A stretch of 64,000 nucleotides of DNA. It comes from Sipunculus nudus (lineage: Eukaryota > Annelida > Sipuncula > Golfingiida > Sipunculidae). Each line of letters begins with the position of its first letter. Within the stretch, counting starts at the first letter, position 1. Of the stretch, positions 1-13,245 are shown piece after piece. The stretch spans positions 69,766,300 to 69,830,299 of the forward strand of contig CM049314.1 in the NCBI GenBank assembly GCA_026874595.1, given 5' to 3'. Position numbers and translations under genes: made by a program. The notes under the pieces were generated by a model. That model did no database searches. It worked only from the letters and a program-made list of their open reading frames with translations, and was not told the DNA's origin.

Positions 1-39
1 GATACGTCGGTGAAGTAGTCCCACCCTGTCACGTGACTT

Positions 40-3030
40 TTGCTCAGCGCTCCGACCTTGATCCTGAGTCACGTGCTTTAAATCCTCGTATTTGTGATCT
101 GTGACAGAGGACATATCGCTGCAGGCCGTCAAGTATTGACCAGTGTGTGGTAACTCCTGTTGGAGATTTCCTATTAATTTCATGATTATATTTACTAATT
201 GTACCTCTGCTGATGGGCGATTTGTTATATTTCTCCTTGGTAGGATATCTAGTTAGTCCGTCTATATTTACTAAAATTAGTAAAAATCTAAACAAATAAT
301 CACAGATTTTACAAAAAAAAAATGGAGGGGTAGGATAAAGGCCTATCATCCAAGGAATAATACTCAAATGTTTTAACTAATCCGGATCACTATAGGCCTG
401 ATACATTTTTTTCATTCATGCCATTGTATGATAGAACAAGTTCATTGTGAAATAGGAAAAGTTCATTGTGAAATAGATCAAGTTCATTGTGAGATAGGAC
501 AAATTCATTGTGAGACAGGACCAGTTCATTGTGCTGGTCGGAGGCTGGCTTATTCATCGGTTTGCCTATTATTCATCGGTAAGTGACAGACGTGTCCGGT
601 AAGCCTCTACATGAAGTCTTGTAAATGGGCCAATGAAAGTGTTCATGTTAAAAGATACTCTTATTAAATAATAGGCCGTACTACGCTCCCATTTTTTCCG
701 CTTCATTATGACATGTAGACTATTTCATTCATGGCCATGTTCCCGTCGCTAATAAAATGTATATCAGCAAAGCTTTGAGGACCGCCCTATAGCCAGTTTT
801 TCTTTACACCCTGTCCGTACCGAACAGGTGTGCTGTCAGTTTAAACAAAATGTAACAACACTGGATCCAAGTTAGCACCATATCGACCCTCTGACAATAG
901 AGAGTCTACAACCACCGTATTGGCTGCAAGAGTGCCTTGACAACCTTCAACTAGGAACGCACTTACTGCTCCATATAAGGATGCAAATATTTTTGTCATT
1001 TTTGACAATGTCTCATGGCCTACATAAACGCTGTCACTTGACATAAACCAGACCAATCGTTGGCTTTTTAGTATAAATTCTAACAAACCTATTATCAGCG
1101 AGAAAATGTCCGTTTAAAGTCTGCATATTGGTAAATCCCTCTGCATGTTTGTCGAATTTATGACCGCATGAATACAAACATGGCTCGCATGGGTTACTGG
1201 ACGAGCGGTTACCTGCACGCGATGTAGGAAATGACTCGATTTTTACCATATAGACGAATTTTCAGTTTGGGTTGTGAGTTCACATGTATTCTTTTGTGTA
1301 AATTGATCACTTGTTGCAAAATGTTAAGATTATGGGCTATATATTTACCACGTTATCAGTGCAACATGATTGAAGCCCACTGCAATCCATTCTTCCGTAT
1401 GGTTTGTAAAGCGACTTCAGTTAGGCCTACCAGTCCAAAATAAATGATTACTGAATCGTGTATTTTCGGCTAGCTCTAGGTCGTTTCTCGCTGGACTGTT
1501 ATCCGTTTTGCTGGCGACAGGAACAGAAATAATGTGACACAGTGAAGAAATATGAAAAAAATATCCACCCGATGATGCTTATTGGGACAAAACTTTTATT
1601 TCAATAAACCAAACATACGTTAAATTGTTAATAGAGCGTTAAATGTCGTTCCTGTCCTGACTGGTATACATATATGTCTTTTCGTTGTGCATTTCGTTTT
1701 CCATTACGCAGTAGTTACGTTTCATTTGTTGTACCATGTACCGCCGGCACGGGCGCTGAGTGCATGTGTTATTCGTACCGCAACAAAATGCAGTCAACCG
1801 GACATACACACCGCAAAGGGCCAGAGAGTGAGCTCTTCCCAAAGTTACCTTAACGATATATGTATAACCCTTAGCGCCAGTCTGTCGCATGTCCCTTCTA
1901 ACTCAAAGCATTGTGCAACCCGAGTGGAACACAAATCAGGCTATAATACTTTAACATACTCACCAACCGTCACCTGTTGTTTTCTCGATCCGTCTGCCTC
2001 GAAACTGATTAAATTGATCAGCTCAATAAGAAATAAGGAAAGATAAGAAGGAATCCTTGGGGCCGCTACATTGCTTGAATGGTAAGTCGTTATCAAATAA
2101 TGCATCTGGAGAAAATACACATGCAGAGCGCTCGCAGTATACCCACTCTCATTGCTCGGAACATTCTTTTTCCCTTTTGATAGCGCCCTTGCAGCCATAT
2201 ACGTCAAAGGCGACGTTACAGACAGTGGGTAGGTATAATGAATTACCAGGAATGTCACGTGAACACTGCTTAAGGAGTGTTTCGAGATCAAAGTCCTGAA
2301 TTTTCCACGTCCAGTACACGATTGAGATTTTATAGACCTATATAGCAGGGGATCGATTCCGTTACACAACAGTCGTGAAAATTAAATTGAATACAAAATG
2401 CGGTTAGGTAGACATGTTCAGATATCATCTAATTTCAGTTCTCGCTCGTCATGGAAATACATCCAGATAATACGTGTTTTACGTTCACCACGTACATGTC
2501 GCAAATCTGTATCAATTAACAAACATAAAATGAAGATTATTCTCAATAATAAAGTAATGTCATTACCTTCTGGCCCGCTCATAATTTCACGCGGTCTTTG
2601 TCGGTCTGGCACGTAGAATTCCTATGACGAAACGGATAAATTTCTACACGAATACACTAAGGACGACGAACCTCGTCACAAAATGCAACCTTTAACACAT
2701 AAAATACCTGTGTATTCCGATCAGTTCAACAAAGGGAGGTAAATTTATGTATTGCAAACTTGCGATTGAAGTATCGGCTTCCTCCTTATTTACTTCCAAC
2801 AAAACTAATTTCCTTTTGTGAATCACGTCTTCAAACAATAGGCTAAGTCTTCACGTCAGTTAACTTGACTTTGTATTTTTAGGTATGTGACTACGTGAGT
2901 GTTACACGGCTATGGATCACAGCTTTTGTTGTTCAGCTAAAACACGACATACGTTGTATTCATGAGGATGCGCTCGAGCGGTCAGGTTTATCATATGTAC
3001 ACAGCTTCAATAAAGTCACTACCAAAGAAT

Positions 3031-3033
<3 letters not shown>
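40..3033. repeat. Segmental duplication, copy A
   Basis: Matches copy B (about 5565-7735) over most of its length: 44-420 with 5568-5900, 540-860 with 5980-6300, 1225-1660 with 6415-6840, and 2090-3030 with 6860-7725. Copy A has about 430 bp at 1660-2090 and about 250 bp around 880-1225 that copy B lacks. A short exon-like segment on the minus strand (2567-2621, flanked by ATAG and GTAATG) is kept in all copies. No complete gene can be read inside. Confidence 0.8.
429..534. repeat. 22-bp tandem repeat, about five units
   Basis: Units around AAGTTCATTGTGAAATAGGA repeat about five times. Copy B has only about two units at 5925-5978, so the array changed in number after the duplication. Confidence 0.75.
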
Positions 3034-3084
<51 letters not shown>

Positions 3085-3897
3085 TATATGTCAAGGCCCA
3101 GATCACGATCTGGACCAACTGGCGATTGGTCCAGACCAAATCCCGATCGGGATTCAGTCGGGCCTAAACCTAAATGGGGATTTCGGCTGGACCTATCGCC
3201 GATTGGTCTGGACCAATTCTTGATTAGTCCAGACCCAATCAAGATCAGGATTCTGACGATTCCAAACCTGATCAGGACCTGGTTCAGCTCAAATCCTGAT
3301 TCAGACTGTGAGTTGACATTATTAAATACGGCCTACAGCATCTACTACTGATTGAATTAAGGAAAACTCTTTAATGATAAAATGTTATTAATGCCACTCC
3401 AAACCTCATAGACGTAGAGTTAGTTGAATATTATAGTTTTACTGATATACCTGACATGAATTAATTAATGGAAATAAAACAATACTACTGACTTTTGTGG
3501 CACAACTTAACCTTTGTAAAATATGTTAAACTTGACGAATAAAGCATCTCTGGCTGGAATTACCCACATGCACCATGTATGTATTAATCAAAACAATCAA
3601 ATTATGTATCTAAAATAAACAAAAACATTTTATAATATAAACACTTTTACATAACTTTGATAAAAGGGCCTTGTGGACATGTAGTTAGAAAGTAGATTTA
3701 GTTATAAGCTGGATCAGGGGTATCGGTGGCCATTGCCTTCAACTGATTAGAAGGAAGCCATTCTCTCTGTTATAATTGAAGATCAGATCGGGATTTATGC
3801 CGGGCATAAATTGTTCCAGACTTTATTAATCCCGATCGGGGGTTGTTCCAGCCTAAATCCCGATCGGTAAGATATATATATTATTTATATAAATATA

Positions 3898-3942
<45 letters not shown>

Positions 3943-4533
3943 CGAGTGTAACAGACGCCCAACCCGACATTCCTGAAATTAATTAACCGTTTTCTGGTCA
4001 GAGGCCACAACGACTCACTTAAGACTGCCATATGGCACCCATTCCCATCGATAGAATCCCTGAGATCGAACATATCATACACAATAAATATTTTTATTCT
4101 CAGTTGTTAAGATATATATTGTCCTAATGCAAATGGTCTCTATGATAACTGTAGATAATTCAGCAAAGCTCCGATAAGAGCTGAGGAAGTCATTTTTGTT
4201 GCCTTAAGTGTTTAAAGAATTTCTGAAATCTGAAATAAAACTGAACTGTAAAGGGTTAAAATATAAAAAAAGTCGAAATTAAAGATGTAGGTGTCATATT
4301 TAGCTTTCCTCGGTAGGGAGGGACGGTTAAAATAGTGGTAGATGAATTTATTTTAATTTGTTTATTTTTTTCTTCTCTCATCTATATAGTCTTCCTACCC
4401 GGCTGATTTGCAAAACTGACCTCTGAACAATCGATATAGAGGTGACAAATATGCAATTCATGGAGAGCTTCGGTTCGTGTCTCTGTGGATTTGTCTCGAC
4501 TGAAGGTTTAATGAAATATATAGCGCATATTAT

Positions 4534-4584
<51 letters not shown>

Positions 4585-4762
4585 CAGATAAAAAGACAAG
4601 GGTGTTATCCCCAACAGGGCTTATACATACATATAGACGTGACTTTATAATCCGATACTAATTGTAATACCCCCATTTATGTCGGATAGCAAGGCTGTCG
4701 GATTGTCACGTCACAAAAGGTGACAGAGGTTCACGATTGAAGCTGGATTGGATGTTTGAAGA

Positions 4763-4820
<58 letters not shown>

Positions 4821-4837
4821 CACAGACATTCACACAC

Positions 4838-4886
<49 letters not shown>

Positions 4887-4997
4887 CTAACCCCCTCCCC
4901 CCTGAATATAGTGTTTAATTGCTACTTTCGCATTTGAACATACAGTTTTTTTGGGGGGCGGGGGGGGGAAAGCAGGGGGGTATGAGACATAAAAATT
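3034..4997. other. Insert rich in (TA)n tracts and short palindromes, no gene
   Basis: Present between copy A and the intact lectin exon but missing at the same place in copy B. It holds four long (TA)n blocks (3034-3088, 3871-3941, 4537-4582, 4767-4880), clusters of short dyads such as CCCGATCGGG and TTGGTC..GACCAA (3092-3330 and 3780-3870), and a G-rich run near 4954-4980. No exon supported. Confidence 0.6.
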
Positions 4998-5227
4998 TTA
5001 AGATTGTTTTTCACAGAGTGCCTTGCCCAGATTCCAACTACATGGAATCTCTCGCCATTTGAAGCCGAACCATATATCCAGGACCACACACGTGGGTTCA
5101 GTGTAATTGTGTGATCCACTGCTCACGTGAAAATTGTCAAAAAGCATTGGCTGGTCAACGAACACCCAGCGGAGATCATCCTTGTCACCTGCAGAGTTTG
5201 AAGCTCCGACCCAGAGACTGCTGTCAC
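4998..5227 (-). CDS. Terminal exon of a C-type lectin domain gene
   Basis: The exon follows a TTTTTAG acceptor and ends in TAA. It encodes the second half of a C-type lectin domain: SLWVGASN, DDLRWVFVDQP, FDNFHVSSGS, PTCVVLDIWFGFKWREIPC and ALCEKQ, giving three of the four usual cysteines and the W-x-x-x-x-C and ALCE hallmarks. There is no EPN or QPD motif and WND is replaced by WRE, so calcium-dependent sugar binding is doubtful. The exon begins in phase 1, so upstream exons must lie to the right; a small conserved exon-like segment at about 7310-7364 is a candidate. It directly borders a minisatellite made of copies of its own splice junction. Confidence 0.7.
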
Positions 5228-5570
5228 CTAAAAACAAATTTGAAGTATACAATAAAACGCACACCAACAGACGACTGTCAACTAAAAGCGAATTGAAAGT
5301 ATGTTAAAAGAAGCAGACCCGATTGTTACCCAAAAATCGAACAGGATGTATCCTATATGAAGCAGACATACAGAAGACTGTCACCTAAAAAAACAGATTT
5401 CAAGTATGTTATAAGAAGCAGACCCACAAAAGACTGTCATCTAAAAGCGAATTGGAACTATGTTATAAAAAGCAGACCCACAGATGATTGTCACCTAAAA
5501 AGAGGAACTTGAAGTATATGTTATAAGAAACAGACATACAAAAGATTCTCACCTAAAAATCAGGTGACCT
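5228..5570 (-). repeat. 54-56 bp minisatellite made of duplicated 3' splice junctions
   Basis: On the plus strand units start near 5221 (the real junction), 5275, 5323, 5378, 5434, 5488 and 5546. Read on the minus strand each contains a pyrimidine run, TTTTAG and GTGACAG, then a stretch like the first ~26 nt of the lectin exon (GDSSLWVGAS). Five of the six extra units keep the AG; the unit at 5323 has lost it. Confidence 0.75.
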
Positions 5571-7735
5571 TTGCTCAGCGATCCGACCTTGACCGTGCTT
5601 TAAATCCTCGTATTCGTGATTTGTGACAGAGGACGTACCGCTGCAGGCCGTCAAGTATTGACCAGTGTGTGGTAATTCCTGCTGGAGATTTCCTATTAAT
5701 TTCATGATTATATTTACTAATTGTACCTCTGCTAATAGGCGATATGTTATATTTCTCCTTGGTATATCTATAGGATATCCAGTTAATCCGTCTATCTTTA
5801 CTTAAATCAGTAAAAATTTAAACAAATATTCAAAGATTTTGATTTTTTTAGGGTTAGGATATTAAGCCTATTAAAAGTCTTTCCTAATCCGGATCCCTGT
5901 AGGCCTGATATATTTTTCATTCATGCTAATGTGAGATAGGACAAGTTCATTGTGATATAGAACAAGTTCATTGTGCTGGTCGGGGCCGGCCTATTCATCA
6001 TTATTATTCATTGGTTAGTGACATACGTGTCCGGAAAGCCTTTAAATGAAGTCTAGTTCAGGGGTCAATGAAAGTGTTCATGTTGAACGTTACTCTCATT
6101 AAATAACAGACCCAATGAAGCTCCAACTTTTCCCCGCTTCAATGTGACATTTAGACTATTTTATCGTGCTCCCATCGCCAGCAAAACGTATAAAAGCAAA
6201 GCTTTGAAGGCCGCCCTATAGCTAGCTTTTTGTTTACACCCCGTCGGTGCCGGGCCAATGTGCTGTCAGATTAAACAAAATGTAACAACATTGGATCCAA
6301 GTTAGCTGACAGCAGAGGGTCTCCAATTAGCGTATTGGCTGCCAGAGTGCCGTTACATCCTTTAAATAGAGACACACATGGGTCACTGGACGAGAGATAA
6401 CTTGTAGGCGATATAGGAAATGACTCGATCGTTACCATATAGACGAATTTTCAGTGTGGGTTGTGAGTTCACATGTATTCTTTTGTTTCAATTCATCACT
6501 TGTTGCTTAATGTTAAGATGATGGACTGTTTACCACAATATCAGTGCAACATGATAGAAGCCCACTACAATGCATTCCTATACGTATGGCTTGTAACGCG
6601 ACTCCAGTTAGGCCTACCACCCCAATATAAATGATTAATGAGTCGTGTATTTACGGCTCGCTCTAGGTCGATTTTCCCTGGACTGTTATCCGTTTTGCTG
6701 GCGACAGGAACGGAAATAATGTGACACAGTGAAGAAATATGGAAAATATATATCCGCTGATGCTAATTGGGACAAAACTTTTATTTTATTAAACCAACCA
6801 TACGTTAAATTGCTAATAGAGCGATAAATTTCGTTCCTGTCTTGAATAGTTATATCTTTGTAAAAAATGCATCGGGAGAAAATACACAGAACTCCTGCAA
6901 TATACCCGCTCTTATTGGTCAGATCATTCATTGCCCTGTGTTAGCGCCCTGGCGGCCGTGTAAGTCAAGGCGGCGTTACAATCTGTTGGAAAGTGTAATG
7001 AGTTACCACTAATGTCACGTGAACACTGCGTGTGTGTAAAGGTTAAATCGCTTAAATATCCGCGTCTAGCACACGATTCTGTATTATATCATTGTGTCAT
7101 TTAGCATTACGGAAAGTGAAATTTAATATATAATGCGGTTAGTTAGATATTTAGACAATATGCAGCTGATTTCATTTATCGCCCGTCAAGGAGATACATC
7201 CAGATAAAACGTGTAGTACGTGCTCTATACGTACATGTCGCAAATTTGTATCAATACACAAACATAAAATGAAGACAATTCTCAAAAAATAAAGTAATGT
7301 GATTACCTTTTGGCCCAATCTTACTTTCACGCGGTCTTTATGGGTCTGGCACGTAGAATTCCTATGAGGAAACAGATGAATTTCTACTCGAATACACTAA
7401 AGACGACGAACCTCGTCACAAAATGCAACCTCTGAGATCATAAAATGCCTGTCATTCCGATCAGTTGAAGTATCCGCATCCTCCCTATTTATTTCAAATA
7501 ACAGTAATTTCCTTGTGTGCATCACGTCTTTAAAAATAGGTTAAGTTTTCACATCAGTTATCTAGACTTTATGTATATAGGTATGTGACCACGTGGGTTT
7601 TACATGGATCACAGCCTTTTTCAGCTATAACACGACATTCTCTGTATTCACGAGGATGCGCTTGAGTGGTCAGGTTTATCATGTATACACAGCTGCACTA
7701 AAGTCACCACCAAAGATTTGGATATACTATATATA
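5565..7735. repeat. Segmental duplication, copy B
   Basis: Second copy of the unit described at 40-3033, ending at the lectin pseudogene exon. It lies between the two lectin exons, so the unit plus a lectin exon appears to have been duplicated in tandem. The insert at 3034-4997 in the neighbouring unit (several (TA)n tracts and palindromes) is absent here. Confidence 0.8.
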
Positions 7736-7741
7736 TATCTT

Positions 7742-7946
7742 CACAAAGTGAGTCAGAGTCCAAGGAATCTCTCGCCATTTGAAGCCGAGCCATATATCCA
7801 GGGCCACACACGTGGGTTCAGTATAATTGTGTGATCCTCTGCTCACATGGAAATTATCATAAAGCATTGGCTGGTTTACAAAGACCCAACAGAGATCATC
7901 CTCGTCACCTGCAGTATTAGAAGCTCCGACCCACAGACTACTGTTA
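7742..7946 (-). pseudogene. C-type lectin exon pseudogene (duplicate of 4998-5227)
   Basis: Closely matches the intact lectin exon (SLWVGASNTAGDEDDL, WVFVNQPMLYDNFHV, PTCVALDIWLGFKWREIP), but a small deletion after REIP removes the third cysteine and shifts the frame, so the ALCEKQ end is lost and the frame runs into a (TA)n tract. The acceptor is altered to TTTTTAAG. An extra half copy of the exon start lies immediately upstream (7947-8070). Judged non-functional as a lectin. Confidence 0.65.
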
Positions 7947-8070
7947 CTTAAAAACAGATTCGAAGTACATGTATACAAGAAAAGGCACATCCACAGAAGA
8001 CTGTCACCTAAAAGCTGACTGGAAGTGTGTAACAAGAAGCGGACCCACAGATAGATTAATAACACCAAAA
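7947..8070 (-). repeat. Two-unit version of the splice-junction minisatellite
   Basis: The same unit as at 5228-5570, present about twice beside the lectin pseudogene exon. One unit keeps TTTTAGGTGACAG in the minus orientation. Confidence 0.65.
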
Positions 8071-8384
8071 CAAAACAAGCAGCGTCAAGAAAGGGATACG
8101 TTCTTTATGTACTCTCAAGTAAAAAAATTGTCCCAGGATTACTAGTAGACGTTATACATTGTTATCGGATACAGAATTATGGCGAAAAAGAAAACTGTGC
8201 GAGACAAAATAAGGCGTTGCCTTTTGACATCAAGCTTACATTTTTCTATTTCTCTGAATTTTTAATGGTAAAAGAAGGGCGCGCGGCTCTTAATCCGCCC
8301 CTTCATAATGTTTTAATTTACCCTTGTCTGGTACGATTCCTTTATATATTTTGTATAACAGGTGAAACATGCCGTTACATGGCA

Positions 8385-8870
8385 CTCGTGAAAGTGGGAT
8401 TTGATATGCAGTTACCATGCGGTTAATTATATATTTTCACACCACGTTTGATTTCAGTTACCGCCCGTCCGGTAGATACACCAATATGTCCACGATTCAG
8501 ATCGTCATCAATACACAAGCCTGAAATGATAACCAGTCTTGAAAATAAAGTACATACGACAATACCTTTTGGCCTGCTCATAATTATTATAGGGGCCGTT
8601 GTGGATTTGGTACGTAAAATTCCTCTTGTTCTAAGATGATTTATACATGTATACACTCAACAAAATATCTACGATTGTGTTCAATTGTGTTGGAAACTTC
8701 CCCTTACCAGTTTCCAATTGAACCTCTTTTCTTATGTGAATCACGACTATAAAAAATACCTTTTGTCATCACGTCAGTTAACAGGATATTCATTTTTCCT
8801 GAGGATGCGCTCAAGTGACCAAGTCTGCACTCACCTGCTTACGCAAGTGCACTAGAATTACCGCCAGTGA
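8385..8870. repeat. Segmental duplication, partial copy C
   Basis: More diverged match to copy A 2395-3000, including ATGCGGTTA, the CCCGTC block, the conserved exon-like segment (about 8574-8630, here with stop codons) and the AGGATGCGCTCAAGTG end. Confidence 0.65.
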
Positions 8871-8959
8871 CTGTTTAAAAATATTTATATCAACAGGATA
8901 ACAGAGTTGCCGTCAAGGCTAATGCAAATGCTCTCATGCATATCAAGGGAAAAATAAAC

Positions 8960-9004
<45 letters not shown>

Positions 9005-10924
9005 AAATGCTCTGTTTGAAAATATACATATATACACATGGTGAGACCTTTACAGAAACATAATATACGTAAATGCAAGTTTGCATTCCACATATACAAA
9101 TACATATACATATACTGGTAGGCGAAGGCACAAAATAACCATATAACTTTTTTTTATTTGATATCGAGCTAAGCATTTAAATTCAAATCATGATTAACGA
9201 TAATTTATTTTGCTTAGTTTACAACTTCCTATTTGATAATAGATCTTTATTATAATTGACGGTGGCCCAACTCGGCTTTTGACATGTAAATTTCCCTTTC
9301 CTATACCTCAGATATGTACGTATTTGTGTTGAACTGCGAGAAATTATGCCAAGTATGTCCTTAGGGTGGTACATTTTCCATATTTCTTAAAAAAAACTTG
9401 AGCAATATCAAATTATTTTTAGAAGGGGTTATGATAGCGCCATTTAACAGCAACTACCATTGCGATCCATTGGATAAACTTGCAGCACCGAGTATAATAT
9501 AATTGTGAGCCGGTAAATAAGCTAGTTACTACAAATGGTAGTGGCACCAAATCGTTCAAATACAACTTCTCTTTGCCACAAATAGGAAATTAACGTTTTC
9601 TTTTTTTTAGTTTCGGGAACGATACCAAGTGTGTCCTAAACTGGTAATTTCCCATTATTCTTCAGGAATATGGCATAAATTTGCAATGTGCAAATGGGTC
9701 TATCGCAGCGCCATCAACCAGCCCTTGAGTTTTTCCAGTAGGTGAACTCGCCCCGTGACACTCAAGAATCGGTCCCAATACGAGAAGTAGTAACTATAAA
9801 TATCAGTGATACAACTCTTTGAATATATTTCACCCGGTTCTGCTCCGAGATTGGTCCTTACAAGTCTGCCTCTCTGGCTGTTCTAACAAATAAAATTTTT
9901 TAAGGTAAAATAACATTGATTGGAGATAAAACATTGAAACAACTCACCCCTTCTCTGAGATAGAACATATTGCGTATTTATTCTCCGTTCTACAGATTTT
10001 TATTTATATTCATTTGTCCCGGACAGAAACCGTCTATTCATAAATATATAAATATAAGGGGCAACGTTTGTTCAGTCGCTCACCAGGATCACCCGTGTTC
10101 CTGAAGCGTGACCATTTGTACAACACAGACAGGTCTGATTAGAAGATTTAGACGGAGGTTTGTAGGCTCTGACTACACATTTTGGTTTCTTATAAATTCC
10201 TATTTACAAAGTGTCTATCTCTAATTAGGTAACCATGTTTATTCTTCGTTTATATGATTTCTGGGTAAATTCTTATTTACGACAATGGTTATACCATTAC
10301 GGATCTGATGACCATGTAAATTCTTAGTTTATACGATTTTCTTTGTATCCTTAGTTACACCAGTGGTTGATCTATTATGGATTAGACGATACGGCTGCAA
10401 GAAAAGAATTAATTGTTCTTCGGATTCTTTGAATAAAATTTTACCTCCAAGAGCTTTGATTTATTCCTGTTGAGACACAATACGTTGATTTTTATAAGCT
10501 TGTGTGTAATCTAAACTAACTTTAGCAGGTTTTCATACCTTCTAAAAAATCTTTCAAGAATCGAGGTAAAAGCACAAATTAGCAAACATTACCGACGATC
10601 TGGTCCTAATTTGCAAAATAAATAAATAAATAAATAAAGAAGCGCTGTGAAATAAATATCTGCTTACTACCAAAAGCTATAATTGATGTAAATGTAAAAT
10701 CACATTTGAACCGTGCAGGAACTTTTTTCATTTTGTTACAGATATTATGAGTAACTTTTTTACACACGGGCTTGTGTAAAATCTGATTGTAGTTTTCTCA
10801 TGCAGTTAAAAGCTTTTCACAGTTATTCAAGCTTTAACAGGTGTACTTGGCTCTTAAACTGTATTGCGGAACATCCAAAGTGCTGTTCATGCATGAATGA
10901 TTACATATATTTACAGTAATATAT

Positions 10925-11099
10925 CAGTAAAACCCTAACTAACGACACCTCAGTTAAGCGACCACCTCAAGATAACGACCACTTTTTCACAGTCCCAATT
11001 TTTATATTCTTTATATCAAACCTCTCTCAGACGACCACCTCGAGAATACGACCACTTTGTCACGGTCCATTTTGAGGTCGTACCTAGGAGGATTCACTG
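10925..11099. mobile_element. Short MITE, pogo/Tigger-like
   Basis: 175 bp beginning CAGTAAAACCCT and ending GGATTCACTG, with ACGACCACCT-type repeats inside and TAT on both sides, as for TA-targeting elements. Confidence 0.5.
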
Positions 11100-12179
11100 T
11101 ATATATGTGTGCGTGTTTCTGCATTCACAGTATCAATATCTTGATCATCCAATCTTAAGTAAAAATACAGAAAGTATTGTAAACACTTCAGTCATTTTTA
11201 GTACTTATGTAGCGAATGTCCACTTTAAGAATACGGGAGGTACTGTCTTTACAAGAATTACTGACGATATATGCCGATATAAAACTGGTGCCGGGCGATT
11301 CAGTATACTTCAACACTACATATGCTGGTCTTCAAGTGGAAAATCGCTTTTATCTTTGCATATATACATTTGAATTGTCATGGGTTTGTTATCTGGGGGT
11401 TAAGAGAGGGGATTTGAAAATAATCTGCAATGGCGCAATATTTGGAGTATTTAAAATTCATCATGATGCGAAATCACACACTTTTCTTCGATATTAAGCG
11501 CTTTTTCTTTTATTTCCCAAAATGCTAAGGTCAATGGATTGGTGGGGGGGGGGGGGGGGGGGGCACCCCTTTGTACCATAAATCGGCCCCTGATTTGTTT
11601 CCGGTGGGGGGCCCCTAATTTGTTTCCAACAATTACCATGAAATTAATTTATAAAGTTATTTGTTATCTGTAGGACTTTATGCACGTCACCTTACCTGGA
11701 AATCCTTATGATTATATTTTATATAATAGTGGAATCTTGAATGAAGAACCCTGATAATATAATAGACGTGCGTGCAATCTGCATTACAGTTCGCCACTCT
11801 TTGAATTTATCACAAATTTTCTATTCGCTCAGCTGACTTATGATCATCTCAGCTATGGGCTTGGGTCTGTTTTTCCACTTGTTAATGGGTTTCAATCGCC
11901 TATCTGAACTTTATAAACTATAGGTAATCCCTTGGAGCTTTAACAAAATAGGCCAGAAAATGTGAATATCACCGCCTACAGACTGCTTGCTCTGTTTATA
12001 TCAACGTGTTTATAATATGACAAAAAATTTAAAATAAAACAAATTCAACAAGGGCATCTGGCATCAGGTTAGATAAGCCAGAGCTGTGCAAATGGCGCTT
12101 TGCAACAAGTGACCTTTCTGCATTTTAAGCCATTTTCTTTTTTTTTCATTAGAATCTTCCATGTATTGCTCACCTACCA

Positions 12180-12680
12180 ATAGGGGAAGATTCTTTTCGA
12201 GTGTTTTGTCAAAGGTCAAGGTCACGTGGTCCATCCCATTCACAAATTATTTTATGGATGATAACTCTGGTTTGGATAGACAAATTGGCTTCAAACTTGA
12301 TTGGATAATGACCCACCCCTAAAGTAAGAATTATTGTGATTTCGGAGTCCTATAAGGTCACAGGACCAAATTCTATAAACAGATTGTGGGTGCAATGTAA
12401 ATCAAACTTTTCATCCCATGCCTTCCATCTTTCACATATGGCTTACCTGCAAAATGGAAGAATACTTTAGATTTTGAGGTTACCTGGTCAGAGGTCAAGT
12501 TCATTCGACCAACTTTATTTTAAAAATATTTATGAAAATCAAAATGCTGTAAGCTCAAGAATAGCTCAGATTTTCTTTTCGGTTACAAAGTCAAGGGTCA
12601 AGGTCACATTTTGAAAAAAAAACTCATAAAATATCCTTATAACAAAATCAGCTGAGCGTCGAGACACATGGGTCCCTTGT
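12180..12680. repeat. Degenerate array with AAGGTCAAGGTCAC motif
   Basis: About four diverged units of roughly 140-150 bp, each with a GGTCAAGGTCA-like core and a TCATAAAATAT-like segment. Arrays of this kind are widespread in molluscan genomes (general knowledge). Confidence 0.5.
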
Positions 12681-13245
12681 TACTTTTACTGCTTCGGTCA
12701 ACAATGGTGGCAGGTCGTTATGTGGTCAGCCGTGTGTGTGCGTGTGTGTTAGTGCTCGAACCATATCTTCGGAAGTTCTGGATAAATTTCAATGGAATTT
12801 CGGGGAAGGATAAACCATAAGCGACTAAATAAAAAAAAAAGTTAAATTTTGGAACCGACTGATCGTGGCTATAAACATGCTGTCTGGATCCAGAACCGTC
12901 AAAGTTCGCTCAGTTTTGTCTGCTGTCTATTGTGTTTTTCCCCGCACAAAATCTGACAGCAATAATCTGATTCCCCTCATAATTAGACTTCCTCAAGTTC
13001 CGGTGCACGTTCTCCCAGAAAAGAAATTATATTATTTAAGAATAAAAGAGTAGACTTCTTTGAAATTAAGAGTGAAAAAAAGAGTATATTTAATTTCCCA
13101 ATTTAATCACTGAATAAATGAAGATACGCTTCGCATACCACAATTGTGTATTTTTATATTGACGAATATCTTTCCCAAAGTCAGAGACATAACATGGCGC
13201 ACATCTCCGTGCATGAAGCCAAAGACATTTTCCGCATGTTGTGAC

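Larger units (their letters stand above)
8871..13245. other. No gene seen
   Basis: AT-rich sequence with a (TA)n tract (8962-9001), a short MITE, one degenerate array and a G-run at 11542-11563. No exon could be supported on either strand. Confidence 0.5.

Noticed and set aside
841-1249. Minus-strand frames weakly recalling a galactose-binding lectin domain
   Set aside because: The resemblance is slight, and the corresponding part of copy D has stop codons.
1941-2369. 142-codon frame on the minus strand with a hydrophobic stretch and a GTGAGT after it
   Set aside because: Could be a signal-peptide exon, but there is no clear start, and the segment is missing from copy B.
2962-3351. Open frames encoding long YIYIYI stretches
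   Set aside because: Simple translation of (TA)n tracts; the same occurs at every TA microsatellite in the window.
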